A DNA stretch of 64,000 bases from Vibrio taketomensis (GCF_009938165.1 NZ_AP019649.1:2294001-2358000), one strand, 5' to 3'; positions 21,841 through 32,548 are shown, counted from the stretch's first letter. Notes: generated by a model from the sequence alone, not told the origin. A program made the numbers and translations.

Positions 21841-22812
21841 TTAATTAATTCTAAAATGGTCATAACCACAAAGCTGCCAAGATATTACTTGATCATTTTG
21901 GGTTAGCTCTATGGTATTACTATCAGTGATTCGACCGATACAAGTGATTTGGCAATCTAAATTTTTAGCTACCATTTCCAATTGCACTTGCTTGTCTGAC
22001 GGCACAGTGAAACATAACTCGTACTCTTCCCCACTGCTCAAGGCGTATTGCAAAGCAAGATCTCGGTCACCAACAAAAGCGACCAGCTCTGGAGAGACAG
22101 GTAACGCCTCAACGTCAAGGCAAGCGCCAACATCAGAGCGCTTTATGATGTGGCCAAGATCGGAAGTCAAACCATCGGAAATATCAATCGCTGCGCTCGC
22201 AATATTACGCAGTGCTTCACCAACATGAGTACGCGGCAAAGAAAGATAATGGCGCTGTTCAAGATCCGCGGCAAACGGCTTAGTAATATTTTCAGGCGTA
22301 AGCACTACATCCAGCCCAGCTTTACTATCACCTAATGTACCAGTGACATAAATCAAGTCACCCACTTTAGCACCGCTGCGCAAAATCGCCTGCCCTTTTG
22401 GCATTAAGCCTTGCACGGTCAAGGTCAAACTGAGCGGCCCTTTGGTGGTGTCACCGCCAATTAACTGAATGCCATAGTGATCAGCAAGAGCGAAAAAAGC
22501 ATCACAAAAAGGTTGCAGCCAAGCTTCATCTAACTCAGGCATGGTAAGTGCAAAAGAGACCCAAGCTGGCGTGGCGCCCATGGCTGCGAGGTCACTGATA
22601 TTTGAAGCTAATGCTTTATGCGCCACCCAAGCAGGGTTCGCCTCAGCGAGAAAATGCGTACCAGCGACCAGCGTATCGGTACTGATTGCAATCACACTAC
22701 CCGATGGGACTTCTACCACCGCGCAATCATCGCCGGCAGCGAGCAGTACATCATCGCGCTGCGCCTGACGACCAACTAAATACGTATCTATAAAATTAAA
22801 TTCACCAGACAT
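21841..22812 (-). CDS. thiL: Thiamine-monophosphate kinase
   Basis: Makes thiamine diphosphate from thiamine monophosphate and ATP. The start MSGEFNFIDTYLVGRQ (ATG 22810-22812) aligns with the family; a longer frame would extend into a terminator. The 323-aa protein has the GDDCAVVEVPSG ATP- and Mg-binding segment, GGDTTKGPLSLTLT and DISDGLTSDLGHI. It lies between nusB and pgpA, as in E. coli. Confidence 0.96.
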   Translation of the reverse strand: MSGEFNFIDTYLVGRQAQRDDVLLAAGDDCAVVEVPSGSVIAISTDTLVAGTHFLAEANPAWVAHKALASNISDLAAMGATPAWVSFALTMPELDEAWLQPFCDAFFALADHYGIQLIGGDTTKGPLSLTLTVQGLMPKGQAILRSGAKVGDLIYVTGTLGDSKAGLDVVLTPENITKPFAADLEQRHYLSLPRTHVGEALRNIASAAIDISDGLTSDLGHIIKRSDVGACLDVEALPVSPELVAFVGDRDLALQYALSSGEEYELCFTVPSDKQVQLEMVAKNLDCQITCIGRITDSNTIELTQNDQVISWQLCGYDHFRIN

Positions 22813-22849
22813 AGAATAACTACCTGATTTAGCATGGTCGTAGTATATA

Positions 22850-22877
22850 AAAAAGGTCAGCAAATGCTGACCTTTTT
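22850..22877 (-). terminator. Intrinsic terminator between nusB and thiL
   Basis: AAAAAGGTCAGCA pairs perfectly with TGCTGACCTTTTT across an AA centre, between the nusB stop and the thiL start. It would end the riboflavin-nusB transcript. Confidence 0.8.
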
Positions 22878-22892
22878 AGTTTTTAAATTCGA

Positions 22893-23360
22893 TTATTTCT
22901 TACGAACGTGTGGTGCAGCTTTATCTAGCACACCGTTAACGAATTTGTGGCTGTCTTCCGCTGCGAATACTTTCGCAAGTTCGATAGCTTCGTTAATTAC
23001 CACTTTGTAAGGAACGTCTTCACGACGAGTCATCTCATACATAGCTAGACGTAGCAGTGCAAGTTCCATTAGGTCAAGATCTTGCATTGGACGTGAAGTG
23101 TATGGACGAATCTTACTATCTAGCTCTGTGTGACTTAGCACAACACCTGCAAGCAGGTCACGGAAGTAAGCAACGTCTGTGTCTGGTGCAGCTAGTGCAG
23201 GTTCTGCAGCGCGATGTTCTTCTTCATCGTACTTATCACCTGATAAAAACTGCTCTTCAATTGTGGCAACATTTTCTTTAGTAATTTGCCAAGAGTAGAT
23301 CGCTTGTAGAGCGAATCGACGTGCATTACGACGTGCGGCTGGTTTCACACTGGCCCCCAT
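22893..23360 (-). CDS. nusB: Transcription antitermination factor NusB
   Basis: Binds boxA RNA with S10 to prevent premature termination in rRNA operons. The all-helical 155-aa protein shows [16 protein letters not shown] near the N-terminus and the conserved [27 protein letters not shown] stretch, here split by position. The start overlaps the ribH stop by one base, a tight coupling typical of ribH-nusB. Confidence 0.97.
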   Translation of the reverse strand: MGASVKPAARRNARRFALQAIYSWQITKENVATIEEQFLSGDKYDEEEHRAAEPALAAPDTDVAYFRDLLAGVVLSHTELDSKIRPYTSRPMQDLDLMELALLRLAMYEMTRREDVPYKVVINEAIELAKVFAAEDSHKFVNGVLDKAAPHVRKK

Positions 23361-23830
23361 TAGGAATCAATTTCTGAAAGAACGTTAATCATCTCAAGTG
23401 CGCTTAGTGCAGCCTCTGCACCTTTATTACCAGCCTTGGTTCCTGCGCGCTCAATTGCTTGGTCAATTGTATCAACCGTCAATACACCAAATGCTACTGG
23501 AAGGCTGTATTCCAGAGATACTTGTGCAAGACCTTTGTTACATTCACTGCAAACATAGTCGAAGTGAGGTGTACCGCCACGAATTACTGTACCTAAAGAT
23601 ACAATCGCATCGTACTTACCTGTTTTCGCTACACGCTGAGCAACCAATGGTAGCTCAACTGCACCTGGACAGCGTACAACAGTGATGTTGTCTTCGCTTA
23701 CTTGCCCATGACGCTTTAAAGTATCGATTGCACCAGACAATAGACTTTCGTTAATAAAACTGTTGAAACGAGAAATAACGATAGCAATTTTTGCGTGTGG
23801 AGCTGGGAAGCCACCCTCGATCACTTTCAT
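23360..23830 (-). CDS. ribH: 6,7-dimethyl-8-ribityllumazine synthase
   Basis: Condenses 5-amino-6-ribitylamino-uracil with 3,4-dihydroxy-2-butanone-4-phosphate to make lumazine. The start [17 protein letters not shown] (ATG 23828-23830) was chosen for family fit and the AAGG just upstream. The 156-aa protein has ISRFNSFI, the [14 protein letters not shown] catalytic segment with its His, and [14 protein letters not shown]. It sits between ribBA and nusB. Confidence 0.97.
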   Translation of the reverse strand: MKVIEGGFPAPHAKIAIVISRFNSFINESLLSGAIDTLKRHGQVSEDNITVVRCPGAVELPLVAQRVAKTGKYDAIVSLGTVIRGGTPHFDYVCSECNKGLAQVSLEYSLPVAFGVLTVDTIDQAIERAGTKAGNKGAEAALSALEMINVLSEIDS

Positions 23831-23924
23831 AAGCCTTCCTTTAACTATGTTCATCAAGTGAGAATCGCCGGATTCTAGCACAAAACTGTGAGCAATATCT
23901 AATAGGTTTTTACAGAATAGAAAC

Positions 23925-23955
23925 GAAAAAACGAGATGTCATCGACACCTCGTTT
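23925..23955 (-). terminator. Terminator-like hairpin after ribBA
   Basis: A 12-bp stem at 23929-23940 and 23944-23955 has a 3-base loop. The plus-strand A-C mismatch becomes a G-U pair on the minus strand, followed by TTTTTTCG. It lies between ribBA and ribH. Confidence 0.65.
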
Positions 23956-24008
23956 AATTAGTTGAAAATAAAAGCGCTTGCGAACACTATGCTCGCACTG
24001 CGATTTCA

Positions 24009-25118
24009 TTATTCAGTAATGTACTCAACCACATTGAGACCAAAACCGCCCAACGCATGGTAACGTTTATTAGTTGAAGACAATAAGCGCATGTCGTGTA
24101 CGCCAAGATCCGCCAAAATTTGTGAACCAACGCCGACTCGACGTGATGTGCCCTGTTTTTTTGCTAGAGTTGGCGCGGTGCCTTGATCTTGTGCTTCAAA
24201 CATTTTCACGCGGTGAATCAGCAGATCCGTTGGTTCTTCATTACCAAGAATCACCAGCACACCACCCTCTTGGCCGATGCGCTTCATCGCTTTGTCTAAC
24301 GTCCAACTGCGTTCTGCGTTGCGATCGCTGCGCAGCAAATCGGTAAAGGTATCTTGCAAATGCACGCGAACTAACGGGGCTTGCCCAGCTTTGCTTTCTC
24401 TGCATAGTGCGTAATGAACTTGGTTATCAATCGTGTCGCGGTACGTCACCAAATTGAACTCACCGAATTCGGTTGGCAATTTACACTCTGCCACTCGCTC
24501 AATCGTTGTTTCAGTATTATTGCGGTACTCGATTAGATCGGCGATGGTACCAAGCTTTAAGCCGTGTTTCTCTGCAAAAATTTCCAGATCAGGGCGACGA
24601 GCCATGGTGCCGTCTTCATTAAGGATCTCGACAATCACCGAAGCAGGTTCAAGACCGGCTAAACGCGCTAAATCGCACCCGGCTTCCGTATGACCAGCAC
24701 GGGTTAAGACACCGCCCTCTTGTGCTGCAAGTGGGAAAATATGACCCGGCTGAACCAAGTCCGCCGCTTTTGCATTTGGCGCAACGGCTGCTTGCACCGT
24801 ACGTGCACGGTCTGCTGCTGAAATGCCGGTGGTAACACCTTCCGCAGCTTCAATCGATACCGTAAAGTTAGTGGTATATTGTGCATTGTTGTCTTGCACC
24901 ATTGGTGGCAAGCCAAGCATGTCACAACGAGCACGAGTCATCGTTAAGCAGATCAAACCACGGCCATATGTGGCCATAAAGTTGATCGCTTCAGGCGTGA
25001 TATGCTCTGCGGCCATAATAAGATCGCCTTCATTCTCACGATCTTCATCATCCATTAGGATGACCATTTTTCCTAAACGAATATCTTCAATGATTTCTTG
25101 AGGCGTACTGATTGGCAT
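24009..25118 (-). CDS. ribBA: 3,4-dihydroxy-2-butanone-4-phosphate synthase with degenerate GTP cyclohydrolase II domain
   Basis: Residues 1-200 form an intact RibB domain that makes dihydroxybutanone phosphate from ribulose 5-phosphate; the acidic metal-binding motif [11 protein letters not shown] and [16 protein letters not shown] are present. Residues about 205-369 resemble RibA, but the zinc-binding cysteine motif (C-x10-C-x-C in E. coli RibA) is absent; the region reads [18 protein letters not shown]. This half is therefore probably not an active GTP cyclohydrolase II, like the RibBX variants known in Proteobacteria. Total 369 aa. It lies between ribE and ribH. Confidence 0.93.
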   Translation of the reverse strand: MPISTPQEIIEDIRLGKMVILMDDEDRENEGDLIMAAEHITPEAINFMATYGRGLICLTMTRARCDMLGLPPMVQDNNAQYTTNFTVSIEAAEGVTTGISAADRARTVQAAVAPNAKAADLVQPGHIFPLAAQEGGVLTRAGHTEAGCDLARLAGLEPASVIVEILNEDGTMARRPDLEIFAEKHGLKLGTIADLIEYRNNTETTIERVAECKLPTEFGEFNLVTYRDTIDNQVHYALCRESKAGQAPLVRVHLQDTFTDLLRSDRNAERSWTLDKAMKRIGQEGGVLVILGNEEPTDLLIHRVKMFEAQDQGTAPTLAKKQGTSRRVGVGSQILADLGVHDMRLLSSTNKRYHALGGFGLNVVEYITE

Positions 25119-25158
25119 GTTCTGTTCCTATTAATGGCTGATGTTATGGCTTTATCAA

Positions 25159-25815
25159 TTAAGCAAAGCCATTTTGTTGTAGAAATTCCATCGTAATTCT
25201 TGATTCTGGTGCACTCGCCTCTGTTTGAGCCGTTAACAAGCGCTCCATATAACGAGCTAATACATCCACTTCCAAGTTTACTTTACGGCCAACATGAAAG
25301 TCAGCAATCGTGGTTTCTGCGCCAGTATGTGGCACGATAGTCAATTTAAAGGCGTTTTTGCGTAGGCCGTTTACTGTCAGGCTTATGCCATCAACCGTAA
25401 TGGAACCTTTCTCTGCCACATATTTGCTTAGAGATTCTGGCATCGCAACCCAAAACTCGATCGCTCTGCCAACAGAATTACGCTCGATGATTTCACCCAC
25501 TCCGTCAACGTGACCAGAAACAATATGGCCGCCAAAACGAGTGGTTGGCAGCATCGCCTTTTCAAGGTTGACACGATCACCCACTTGGTAATGGGCAAAC
25601 CCGGTTTTTTGCAGGGTTTCTAAAGAAAGGTCTGCGGTGTAGCTGTTGCCATTAAACTCAACAACGGTTAAGCACACCCCATTGGTTGCGATACTGTCAC
25701 CCAGTTTCACATCTAACATATCAAGTTTGCCACTGCGCACTGTTACGCTGATGTCTTCGCCTTTCGGCGTGATAGCAGCAAGCGTACCCACTGCTTCTAC
25801 AATTCCAGTAAACAT
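25159..25815 (-). CDS. ribE: Riboflavin synthase alpha chain
   Basis: Dismutates two lumazine molecules into riboflavin and ribitylamino-uracil. The 218-aa protein shows two lumazine-binding repeats: MFTGIVEAVGTL with GDSIATNGVCLTV, and GHIVSGHVDGVG with GSITVDGISLTVNG. The start overlaps the ribD stop by one base. The same gene is named ribC in E. coli. Confidence 0.97.
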   Translation of the reverse strand: MFTGIVEAVGTLAAITPKGEDISVTVRSGKLDMLDVKLGDSIATNGVCLTVVEFNGNSYTADLSLETLQKTGFAHYQVGDRVNLEKAMLPTTRFGGHIVSGHVDGVGEIIERNSVGRAIEFWVAMPESLSKYVAEKGSITVDGISLTVNGLRKNAFKLTIVPHTGAETTIADFHVGRKVNLEVDVLARYMERLLTAQTEASAPESRITMEFLQQNGFA

Positions 25816-26924
25816 TAGTTTGATTCTTTATAAATCGGTGTAGCAATAATACGGATATCACTGCCCACTTGTGTCAATTGTTTAATCTCGAGTTCAATCA
25901 CTTGTGACATCGCTTCGAGCCCCAATGCGCCAATCAAACCTCGACCATCACTGCCCATTAGTTTCGGGGCAAGATACAGTACGAGTTCATCAACCAAGCG
26001 GGCTTGGATAAATGCACCAGCGAGTGTCGCTCCAGCTTCCACCCAAAGATGGTTAATGTTGTATTCGCGAGTAAGCGCATCCAAAGTTGCGGCTAAGTCA
26101 ATCTTTCCTTCACTGTTGAGCTCGGGAGCCATGTCGCCTTGGGGGCTGACTTGAACCACATCACCTTCCGTGTGGAATAGTTTCAAATCTGATGTCAATT
26201 GACCGGTTCGGTCGAGAATTACACGTAGTGGTTGGCGCAAGTTGCTACGATCATAACGAGCTTGAACTGAGGCTGGCAGATCATCAAAACGCACATTCAG
26301 CGAAGCGTTATCATCGATAACCGTCTTACTCGTAGAAAGAATTGCGCCAGATTTGGCGCGCCATGCTTGCACATCTTGACGTGCTTGCGAAGAGGTAATC
26401 CACTGGCTCTGACCATTGGCTAATGCAGTTTGACCATCCAAACTCGCCGCCATTTTCAGTTGTACGAACGGTCGCCCTGTTTCCATGCGCTTAATAAATG
26501 CAGGATTGAGCGCTCGAGCATCCTCTTCAAGTAAGCCTACTTGCACTTCAATGCCCGCATCACGCAACATTTGAATGCCTCTGCCGGCAACTTGTGGATT
26601 AGGATCTTGCATCGCACAAATCACTTTGGCGACTTTGGCTTTAATCAACCCTTCAGCGCAAGGCGGTGTACGGCCATAGTGAGAGCAAGGCTCTAGAGTT
26701 ACATAAGCAGTAGCACCCACCGCTTTATCACCCGCCATACGCAGCGCATGTACTTCAGCGTGTGGCTCACCCGCTTTAAAGTGAAAACCCTCACCAACAA
26801 TTTCACCATTATTGGTGATGACACAACCAACATTTGGATTTGGCGGAGTGGTAAATACGCCACCGCGGGCAAGTTTAATCGCACGCAGCATCATCGCGTG
26901 ATCTTGTGGTGTAAATTGAGCCAT
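25815..26924 (-). CDS. ribD: Riboflavin biosynthesis deaminase/reductase RibD
   Basis: Bifunctional: the N-terminal deaminase and C-terminal NADPH reductase convert the GTP-derived pyrimidine to 5-amino-6-ribitylamino-uracil phosphate. Zinc motifs HAEVHAL and PCSHYGRTPPCAEGL are in the deaminase (about residues 50-90). The reductase spans about 150-369 (KMAASLDGQTA, AGATLAGAFIQ). The ATG at 26922-26924 (MAQFTPQDHAMM) is preferred over an upstream TTG. It follows nrdR by 13 bases. Confidence 0.96.
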   Translation of the reverse strand: MAQFTPQDHAMMLRAIKLARGGVFTTPPNPNVGCVITNNGEIVGEGFHFKAGEPHAEVHALRMAGDKAVGATAYVTLEPCSHYGRTPPCAEGLIKAKVAKVICAMQDPNPQVAGRGIQMLRDAGIEVQVGLLEEDARALNPAFIKRMETGRPFVQLKMAASLDGQTALANGQSQWITSSQARQDVQAWRAKSGAILSTSKTVIDDNASLNVRFDDLPASVQARYDRSNLRQPLRVILDRTGQLTSDLKLFHTEGDVVQVSPQGDMAPELNSEGKIDLAATLDALTREYNINHLWVEAGATLAGAFIQARLVDELVLYLAPKLMGSDGRGLIGALGLEAMSQVIELEIKQLTQVGSDIRIIATPIYKESN

Positions 26925-26937
26925 TATCAAAACCGTC

Positions 26938-27387
26938 TTAGTCTTCTAATTTGGCGATCTCTTCACCAAATTCACGAATATCTTCAAAACTACGATAAAC
27001 GGAAGCAAAGCGAATATAAGCCACTTTATCGAGCTCTTTTAATTGCTCCATAACTAAGTTACCGACCATTTCACTTGGTACTTCACGCTCACCTGTCGCT
27101 CTAAGCTTAGATTTGATCATGCTAATTGCTAGCTCAACCGCATCTGCGCTGACTGGACGTTTTTCTAACGCACGTTGCAACCCGCCAATCATCTTATCTT
27201 CATTAAATGGTTCGCGGTTACCGTTAGATTTGATCACACGTGGCATGACAAGTTCAGCGGTTTCAAAAGTGGTAAAACGCTCATTACACGTTAAACACTG
27301 TCTGCGACGGCGCACTTGATGACCATCGGCTACGAGTCGAGAATCGATAACTTTAGTATCAGTCTCGGTGCAAAAAGGACAATGCAT
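26938..27387 (-). CDS. nrdR: Transcriptional repressor NrdR
   Basis: ATP/dATP-sensing repressor of ribonucleotide reductase operons. The 149-aa protein starts with a zinc ribbon ([13 protein letters not shown] with [16 protein letters not shown], four Cys) followed by an ATP-cone domain. It heads the ribD-ribE-ribBA-ribH-nusB run, an arrangement common in gamma-proteobacteria. Confidence 0.98.
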   Translation of the reverse strand: MHCPFCTETDTKVIDSRLVADGHQVRRRRQCLTCNERFTTFETAELVMPRVIKSNGNREPFNEDKMIGGLQRALEKRPVSADAVELAISMIKSKLRATGEREVPSEMVGNLVMEQLKELDKVAYIRFASVYRSFEDIREFGEEIAKLED

Positions 27388-27442
27388 ATCACCTCCATAT
27401 CAATGCTGCTAGTGTAACGGAATTAACAACTTGAGGAAAAGA

Positions 27443-27466
27443 AAAAGGGGCTAGACAGCCCCTTTT
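27443..27466 (-). terminator. Intrinsic terminator after proBA
   Basis: AAAAGGGGCT and AGCCCCTTTT form a perfect 10-bp stem with an AGAC loop; on the minus strand it continues into TTCTTTTCC. It ends the proB-proA transcript before nrdR. Confidence 0.8.
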
Positions 27467-27505
27467 CACTACATATTTCGCAGAATACTGCCAATCGCTA
27501 ACAAA

Positions 27506-28756
27506 TTAGCTACGCGACAGATAATTCGCTTTGCCTACCCATTTGTAACTGGTGAGCTCTTCTAAACCCATAGGGCCACGTGCATGCAGTTTTTGCGTCG
27601 ATACCGCCACTTCAGCTCCTAGGCCAAACTGCGCGCCATCAGTAAAACGGGTTGACGCGTTTACATAAACCGCCGCCGAACCGACCGAGTTAATAAAACG
27701 TTCAGCATTCTCTAGACTATTCGTCATAATCGCATCAGAGTGGCTCGCATTGTGTACATGCATATGCTCAATAGCTTCAGCTACGTCTTGCACGACTTTT
27801 ACGCCTAGTGTGTAGCTCAGCCATTCAGTATCAAAATCACCTTCGCCTGCGTCACGCACATCTTGCGCATTACCAAGCAATGCTTTTGCTTTAGGCTCAG
27901 CAACAAAAGCCACTTTACCGTTCAGACGCTCTGCAAGCATTGGTAAAAACTCAGTGGCAACCGCTTGATGTACCAATAGTGTATCTAGTGAGTTACATGC
28001 TGATGGACGTTGTACTTTAGCGTTTTCTATCACATCGACAGACTTCGCTAAATCTGCACTGTCATCGACAAAGATATGACTGATACCAAAACCACCGATA
28101 ATCACTGGAATAGTGCTGTTTTCTTTACACATTTTGTGCAAACCTGCACCGCCACGTGGAATGATCATATCCACGTAATCATCCAGTTTAAGAAGTTGAG
28201 AAACTAATTCACGGTCTGGTTTTTCAATGTATTGCACTGACGCTGCTGGTAAACCTGCTTTTGCGAGTGCCAATTGAATCACTTTCACCAACTCCATATT
28301 TGAGAAGAAGGTTTCTTTGCCGCCACGCAAAATGCTGGCATTACCGGTTTTTAGACATAGAGCTGCAATATCAATCGTCACGTTCGGGCGCGCTTCATAT
28401 ATCACACCCACCACGCCAAGTGGCACGCGGCGACGAGAGAGCGACATGCCGTTTTCCAGTACTTTGCTGTCAATTTCACTGCCAACAGGATCGTTTAGAC
28501 TGATCACGTTTCGTACATCATTAGCAATCGCGCTTAAACGTGCTTCATTAAGCATTAGACGATCAATCAACGCTTCCGTTAGACCCGCTTGACGAGCCAA
28601 CTCTAAATCTTTTTCATTTGCAGCCAAAATGTCGGCTGCATTCGCTTCTAGCTCATCGGCAATAATCGCTAAAGCCTGGTTTTTTTGCGCAGTCGCTGCT
28701 GTCGCTAGTTGAAAAGCCGCCTCTTTGGCCGCTTTACCCATAGTAATTAGTTCCAC
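27506..28756 (-). CDS. proA: Gamma-glutamyl phosphate reductase, GTG start
   Basis: Second step of proline synthesis: reduces glutamyl 5-phosphate to the semialdehyde with NADPH. The GTG at 28754-28756 gives [18 protein letters not shown] and a 416-aa protein of normal length; AAGGAAG lies 4-5 bases upstream. ALDH-fold motifs include [18 protein letters not shown] and the catalytic Cys in [15 protein letters not shown]. It is the second gene of proBA. Confidence 0.96.
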   Translation of the reverse strand: MELITMGKAAKEAAFQLATAATAQKNQALAIIADELEANAADILAANEKDLELARQAGLTEALIDRLMLNEARLSAIANDVRNVISLNDPVGSEIDSKVLENGMSLSRRRVPLGVVGVIYEARPNVTIDIAALCLKTGNASILRGGKETFFSNMELVKVIQLALAKAGLPAASVQYIEKPDRELVSQLLKLDDYVDMIIPRGGAGLHKMCKENSTIPVIIGGFGISHIFVDDSADLAKSVDVIENAKVQRPSACNSLDTLLVHQAVATEFLPMLAERLNGKVAFVAEPKAKALLGNAQDVRDAGEGDFDTEWLSYTLGVKVVQDVAEAIEHMHVHNASHSDAIMTNSLENAERFINSVGSAAVYVNASTRFTDGAQFGLGAEVAVSTQKLHARGPMGLEELTSYKWVGKANYLSRS

Positions 28757-28840
28757 GTTACTTCCTTCTGTCCCTGCCCACTTGAAACTGCCTCTGGCAC
28801 TAACCATATTTAGCATTCCAAGTGGTGGGATGATTACTTG

Positions 28841-29980
28841 TTATTCTTGAATCACGACCATATTGTCGCGGTGCATCACTTCTGAGCCATAGTCATAGCC
28901 TAAAATGGTTAGGATATCTTTACTATGATGACCAAGGATTTTATCCATATCGCAGCTAGAATAAGCCGAAATACCACGGGCAACCAATTTGCCCTGTTGA
29001 TCATTGATGCGTACTACATCACCACGACTGAATTTGCCGCTGACTTTAATTACACCTTTTGCCAGCAAGCTACTGCCTTTACCGACAACCGCATTGACTG
29101 CGCCTTGGTCAATCACAAACTCGCCCGTTGCTGCAGGACCAGCCAAAATCCAACGCTTGCGGTTTTCTAACGACTCTTCACAAGGAATAAAACGTGTACC
29201 TTGCGGCTCAGCACCCAGTGAATCAAAAATCACGTTTGGTGCACTGCCTGCAGCGATAATCACTTCAATACCTGCGCGGCGAGCAATGTCAGCGGCTTGC
29301 AGTTTGGTTGCCATACCACCAGTACCTAACGTTGTACCGCTACCACCTGCAATTTTACGCAACGTATCATCGATAGTTTTGACTTCTTTGATCAGCTCTG
29401 CATTTGGGTCTTTACGTGGATCCGCAGTAAACAAACCTTTTTGGTCAGTCAGAAGCAATAGCTTATCCGCACCACATAAAATACCAACTAATGCAGATAG
29501 GTTGTCGTTGTCACCGACTTTGATTTCGTTGGTTGCAACGGCATCGTTTTCGTTCACGACCGGGATAATTTCATGTTCGATCAGGGCATTAATGGTGTCA
29601 CGCGCGTTAAGAAAACGCTCACGATCATTCAGATCGGCACGCGTTAGCAGCATTTGACCAATTTTCATGCCGTAAATAGCAAACAGAGATTCCCAAGTTT
29701 GAATCAACTGGCTCTGACCAACCGCCGCAAGCAACTGTTTGCTCGACATCGCGTTGGGCAGTGCGGGGTAACCAAGGTGCTCACGACCTGCCGCAATGGC
29801 GCCAGACGTTACAATAACCACTGAGTGGCCAAGTTTCTTGAGCTCTGCACACTGACGTACCAACTCCACCATATGAGCACGGTTTAGTTGTAGCGTACCG
29901 CCAGTTAATACACTGGTACCTAGTTTTACAACCACTGTTTGTGGCTGTGCAACTTTTCCGCTTTGTTGATTCGTTGTCAT
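28841..29980 (-). CDS. proB: Glutamate 5-kinase
   Basis: First, feedback-inhibited step of proline synthesis. The 379-aa protein has an amino-acid-kinase domain ([12 protein letters not shown] at the N-terminus; [35 protein letters not shown]) and a C-terminal PUA domain from about residue 280. Its N-terminus is about 12 residues longer than E. coli ProB. proA follows 84 bases downstream. Confidence 0.97.
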   Translation of the reverse strand: MTTNQQSGKVAQPQTVVVKLGTSVLTGGTLQLNRAHMVELVRQCAELKKLGHSVVIVTSGAIAAGREHLGYPALPNAMSSKQLLAAVGQSQLIQTWESLFAIYGMKIGQMLLTRADLNDRERFLNARDTINALIEHEIIPVVNENDAVATNEIKVGDNDNLSALVGILCGADKLLLLTDQKGLFTADPRKDPNAELIKEVKTIDDTLRKIAGGSGTTLGTGGMATKLQAADIARRAGIEVIIAAGSAPNVIFDSLGAEPQGTRFIPCEESLENRKRWILAGPAATGEFVIDQGAVNAVVGKGSSLLAKGVIKVSGKFSRGDVVRINDQQGKLVARGISAYSSCDMDKILGHHSKDILTILGYDYGSEVMHRDNMVVIQE

Positions 29981-30045
29981 GATAAATTGATTTAATAAAA
30001 AACAAGAGCTGTTGTTTTATCAATCAAAGGAAATTAGACAAGCAG

Positions 30046-30069
30046 AAAAGGCGCTTTCAAGCGCCTTTT
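30046..30069 (-). terminator. Intrinsic terminator between crl and proB
   Basis: AAAAGGCGCT pairs with AGCGCCTTTT across a TTCA loop. On the minus strand the hairpin is followed by a short T-rich stretch. It lies upstream of proB and downstream of crl. Confidence 0.8.
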
Positions 30070-30097
30070 ATTCGTCAATGAGAAATCTCAATATCAA

Positions 30098-30487
30098 TTA
30101 CACAAATTCGACCGATTCTTGGTGTAAAACCACTTCAATTTCATATTCATCTTTGAGCATTTCAAGCAACGACTGATGAAAACTGTTTTGAATGCGATAG
30201 ACATCTTCAATCGCCGATTTTGGCAATGATTCTTCGACCCACTCACCGGATTTATTATATTTACCAATCCGATAACGCGCGGCAAATTGAGATTCCTGTT
30301 GCTCAAGTTCAAGCCACCAGCCCCAAAACTCGCGTTCTTCCGGTGATTTCTTGTCACTGACACAAACGCCAAGACAATCAAATAAATAATAACCTTCCTG
30401 ACTTTGAGGCTCCCTTAAATAAGGCCCTAGCGCGCGTAAACTGGTTAGCAAGCGAAAATGAGTCGGAATTTTTGTCACTTTTGACAT
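30098..30487 (-). CDS. crl: Sigma factor-binding protein Crl
   Basis: Binds sigma-S and helps it form holoenzyme, favouring stationary-phase transcription. Recognised by [23 protein letters not shown] (conserved core), [17 protein letters not shown] and the helical C-terminus. The ATG at 30485-30487 ([10 protein letters not shown]) follows GGAGA by 6 bases and gives 129 aa; the ATG 12 bases upstream would place that Shine-Dalgarno inside the gene. Adjacent to frsA and proBA, as in E. coli. Confidence 0.95.
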   Translation of the reverse strand: MSKVTKIPTHFRLLTSLRALGPYLREPQSQEGYYLFDCLGVCVSDKKSPEEREFWGWWLELEQQESQFAARYRIGKYNKSGEWVEESLPKSAIEDVYRIQNSFHQSLLEMLKDEYEIEVVLHQESVEFV

Positions 30488-30560
30488 TGGACTCTCCATG
30501 TTTTTAGTTATTAATCAACGTGTACCCTAACTACAACTGTTAACTAATTTTACAAACATG

Positions 30561-31807
30561 TCACCTTAATAACTCATCTTCTAGCCATTTAATCGCTAAA
30601 TCGAGGGATTGCTCATATCCTTGTGAAATTGTCTTTGCACTTATTTTCTTTGCTTTGCCGTAATCACTAAATAATGCCACCAATTGATTATCGCTATAAG
30701 GTGAGACCGGATCGCCCTCTAAACTCATTGCTAAAATTGGCACTCGAGTCTTACGGCTCGCCAAAATACCTTGAGCTTTCAAAGACCAAGCTCGCATTTG
30801 TCCTGCCAAGCTATTGATGTCCACCACTTCCTTACCCAAACGTGCCGCCAATAAATCGAGATACATTTTCGACATTTTCTTCAATTTATCCGGCGAAGAA
30901 AGCACATCATGAATTGGAGCGCCCATGGTCACGCAGGCTTTAATTTTCGTTGGTTCCATAAAAGACAAACGCACCAACGCATTGCCACCAAAGCGAAAAC
31001 CGATTAAGCCAACGCGGTAATGATTACCCATGGGATTGACGGTAATTCATTGAGTACCGCTTGATGCAAACACGACGAATCCTCGCTCAACGGCCAGTGA
31101 CTAGAATAACCGACCGACGGCATGTCCACGGTTAACATCGCAATATTTTTCTTTGAAAGATAATCACGGAATAATCGCCACATATCCCCTTGCAGCGTAT
31201 CCAAACCAGCACTAACGATCACCACGGGTTGAGGTTTTTCAGTGCTTGTCAGATGAAGATGAGCGGTGATTTTTTTGCCTTTGTACGGCACTTCGATACG
31301 TTTAATAACAAATTGCGTTTTCTTAGCAGCATCATTATAAGCCTTAGTGGCTAGGGTTTGCGCTTGAAGTGCAAGATTGTCATTTTTGAGGTGTGGGTAA
31401 CCAGCAATACTAAAACACAGTGAGGCGGTAAACAGTTCATTCGCCCCCTCATCGCCGACTAATTCATGCCCTTTTTTTTGGTGCTCCATACCCAGTTTGG
31501 TCCACTCATAAGTCCAGTTGCCACTGTGATAACCCATTACCGTGTCGAGCCATTTATCATGCGTACGAGAGTGTTGTGAGCCAGCAATCCTCGCTAACAC
31601 TTCTTCCATTTCAATCGGGTCGATACCCTGCCATGACCATTGCAGACGATGTAAATTGCGGTACCAGTTGGATTGCCCTTTCTCACGCATTTCATCCAGC
31701 AACTCTTGGTTGGTTGGCATGTAACGCGTTAACTCTGACGTTTCTTTAGCTTGTTTATGTTTCACAAAAAGAGTTTCAGAGAGGTTGGTGTTATCTGTTT
31801 CTGACAT
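30561..31807 (-). CDS. frsA: FrsA-like alpha/beta hydrolase, frameshifted in this sequence
   Basis: Fermentation-respiration switch protein family, an alpha/beta-hydrolase-like protein described as interacting with glucose-specific EIIA; function debated. The N-terminal 250 residues (31030-31807) and the C-terminal part are in different frames. One missing base near 31024/31025 (plus strand) joins SIPWV with DHYRVGLIGFRFGGNALVRL into one protein of 415 aa, normal for Vibrio. The nucleophile elbow reads GFRFGG, without Ser, as expected for this family. Located next to crl, as in E. coli. The lesion may be a sequencing error or a real mutation. Confidence 0.9.
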
Positions 31808-31920
31808 GGTGCTACCTAACTAAGACATTCGTAATCATAATAAACCTAATCAGCAATAACAGAGAAGGCAATTCATGGCTTACCGTATTATGAATTCACA
31901 CCATAAATAACGAATAGGTA

Positions 31921-31948
31921 AAAAAAATGACCCTTGCGGGTCATCTTT
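31921..31948 (-). terminator. Intrinsic terminator after gpt
   Basis: TGACCC-TTGC-GGGTCA, flanked by A7 upstream and TCTTT downstream. On the minus strand it ends in a T7 run, a classic terminator for gpt. Confidence 0.85.
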
Positions 31949-31963
31949 GAATATCTGCAAACT

Positions 31964-32428
31964 TTATTTCTGCTTGCGATTGATAGGCTCAACGTACTGA
32001 ACAGTTGTATCCCATGGTTGCTCAATCCATGTGTCTTGAGCGATATCAACCACGTATTCGTCCAGCAGTGCAGCACCTGATGGTTTAGCACAAACCGCAA
32101 TCAGTTTTGCTTTCGGGTACATTTCACGCAGTTTACGTGCAGTATCACCGCTATCTACTAGGTCTTCTACGATTAGGTAACCTTCACCATCACCTTCTGG
32201 CGCTTTTAGTACACTCATATCACGTTGGTGATCGTGGTCGTAGCTTGAGATACAGATGGTATCTACGTAACGAATACCCAGTTCACGCGCAAGGATTGCG
32301 CCAGGAACTAGACCACCACGGCTAACCGCCCAAATACCTTTCCATTGTTCAGCAGGCATTTGTTTTTCTGCCAATTGACGGCAGTAATTCTGCATGGTGT
32401 CCCAAGTGATAACGAATTTTTTACTCAT
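31964..32428 (-). CDS. gpt: Xanthine-guanine phosphoribosyltransferase
   Basis: Salvages guanine and xanthine to GMP and XMP using PRPP. The 154-aa protein has the type-I PRTase PRPP loop [20 protein letters not shown] and the [12 protein letters not shown] segment. A PurR-like half operator lies about 105 bases upstream, and a purine permease gene precedes it on the same strand. Confidence 0.97.
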   Translation of the reverse strand: MSKKFVITWDTMQNYCRQLAEKQMPAEQWKGIWAVSRGGLVPGAILARELGIRYVDTICISSYDHDHQRDMSVLKAPEGDGEGYLIVEDLVDSGDTARKLREMYPKAKLIAVCAKPSGAALLDEYVVDIAQDTWIEQPWDTTVQYVEPINRKQK

Positions 32429-32532
32429 TGTAGTAACCTAATTATTTGAAAGTTTTACGTCCCGCTGATACGCCAAATTAGCGTTCATACAGCAACCAGC
32501 AGAAAGCGAACAGCTATACGGGGACAGAAGCT

Positions 32533-32548
32533 ACGCAAACGATTATTC
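32533..32548 (-). promoter_or_regulatory. Possible PurR operator upstream of gpt
   Basis: ACGCAAACGATTATTC matches the PurR consensus fully in the left half (ACGCAAACG) but poorly in the right half. It lies in the gpt upstream region. Tentative on sequence alone; the gene's role in purine salvage supports it. Confidence 0.4.
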
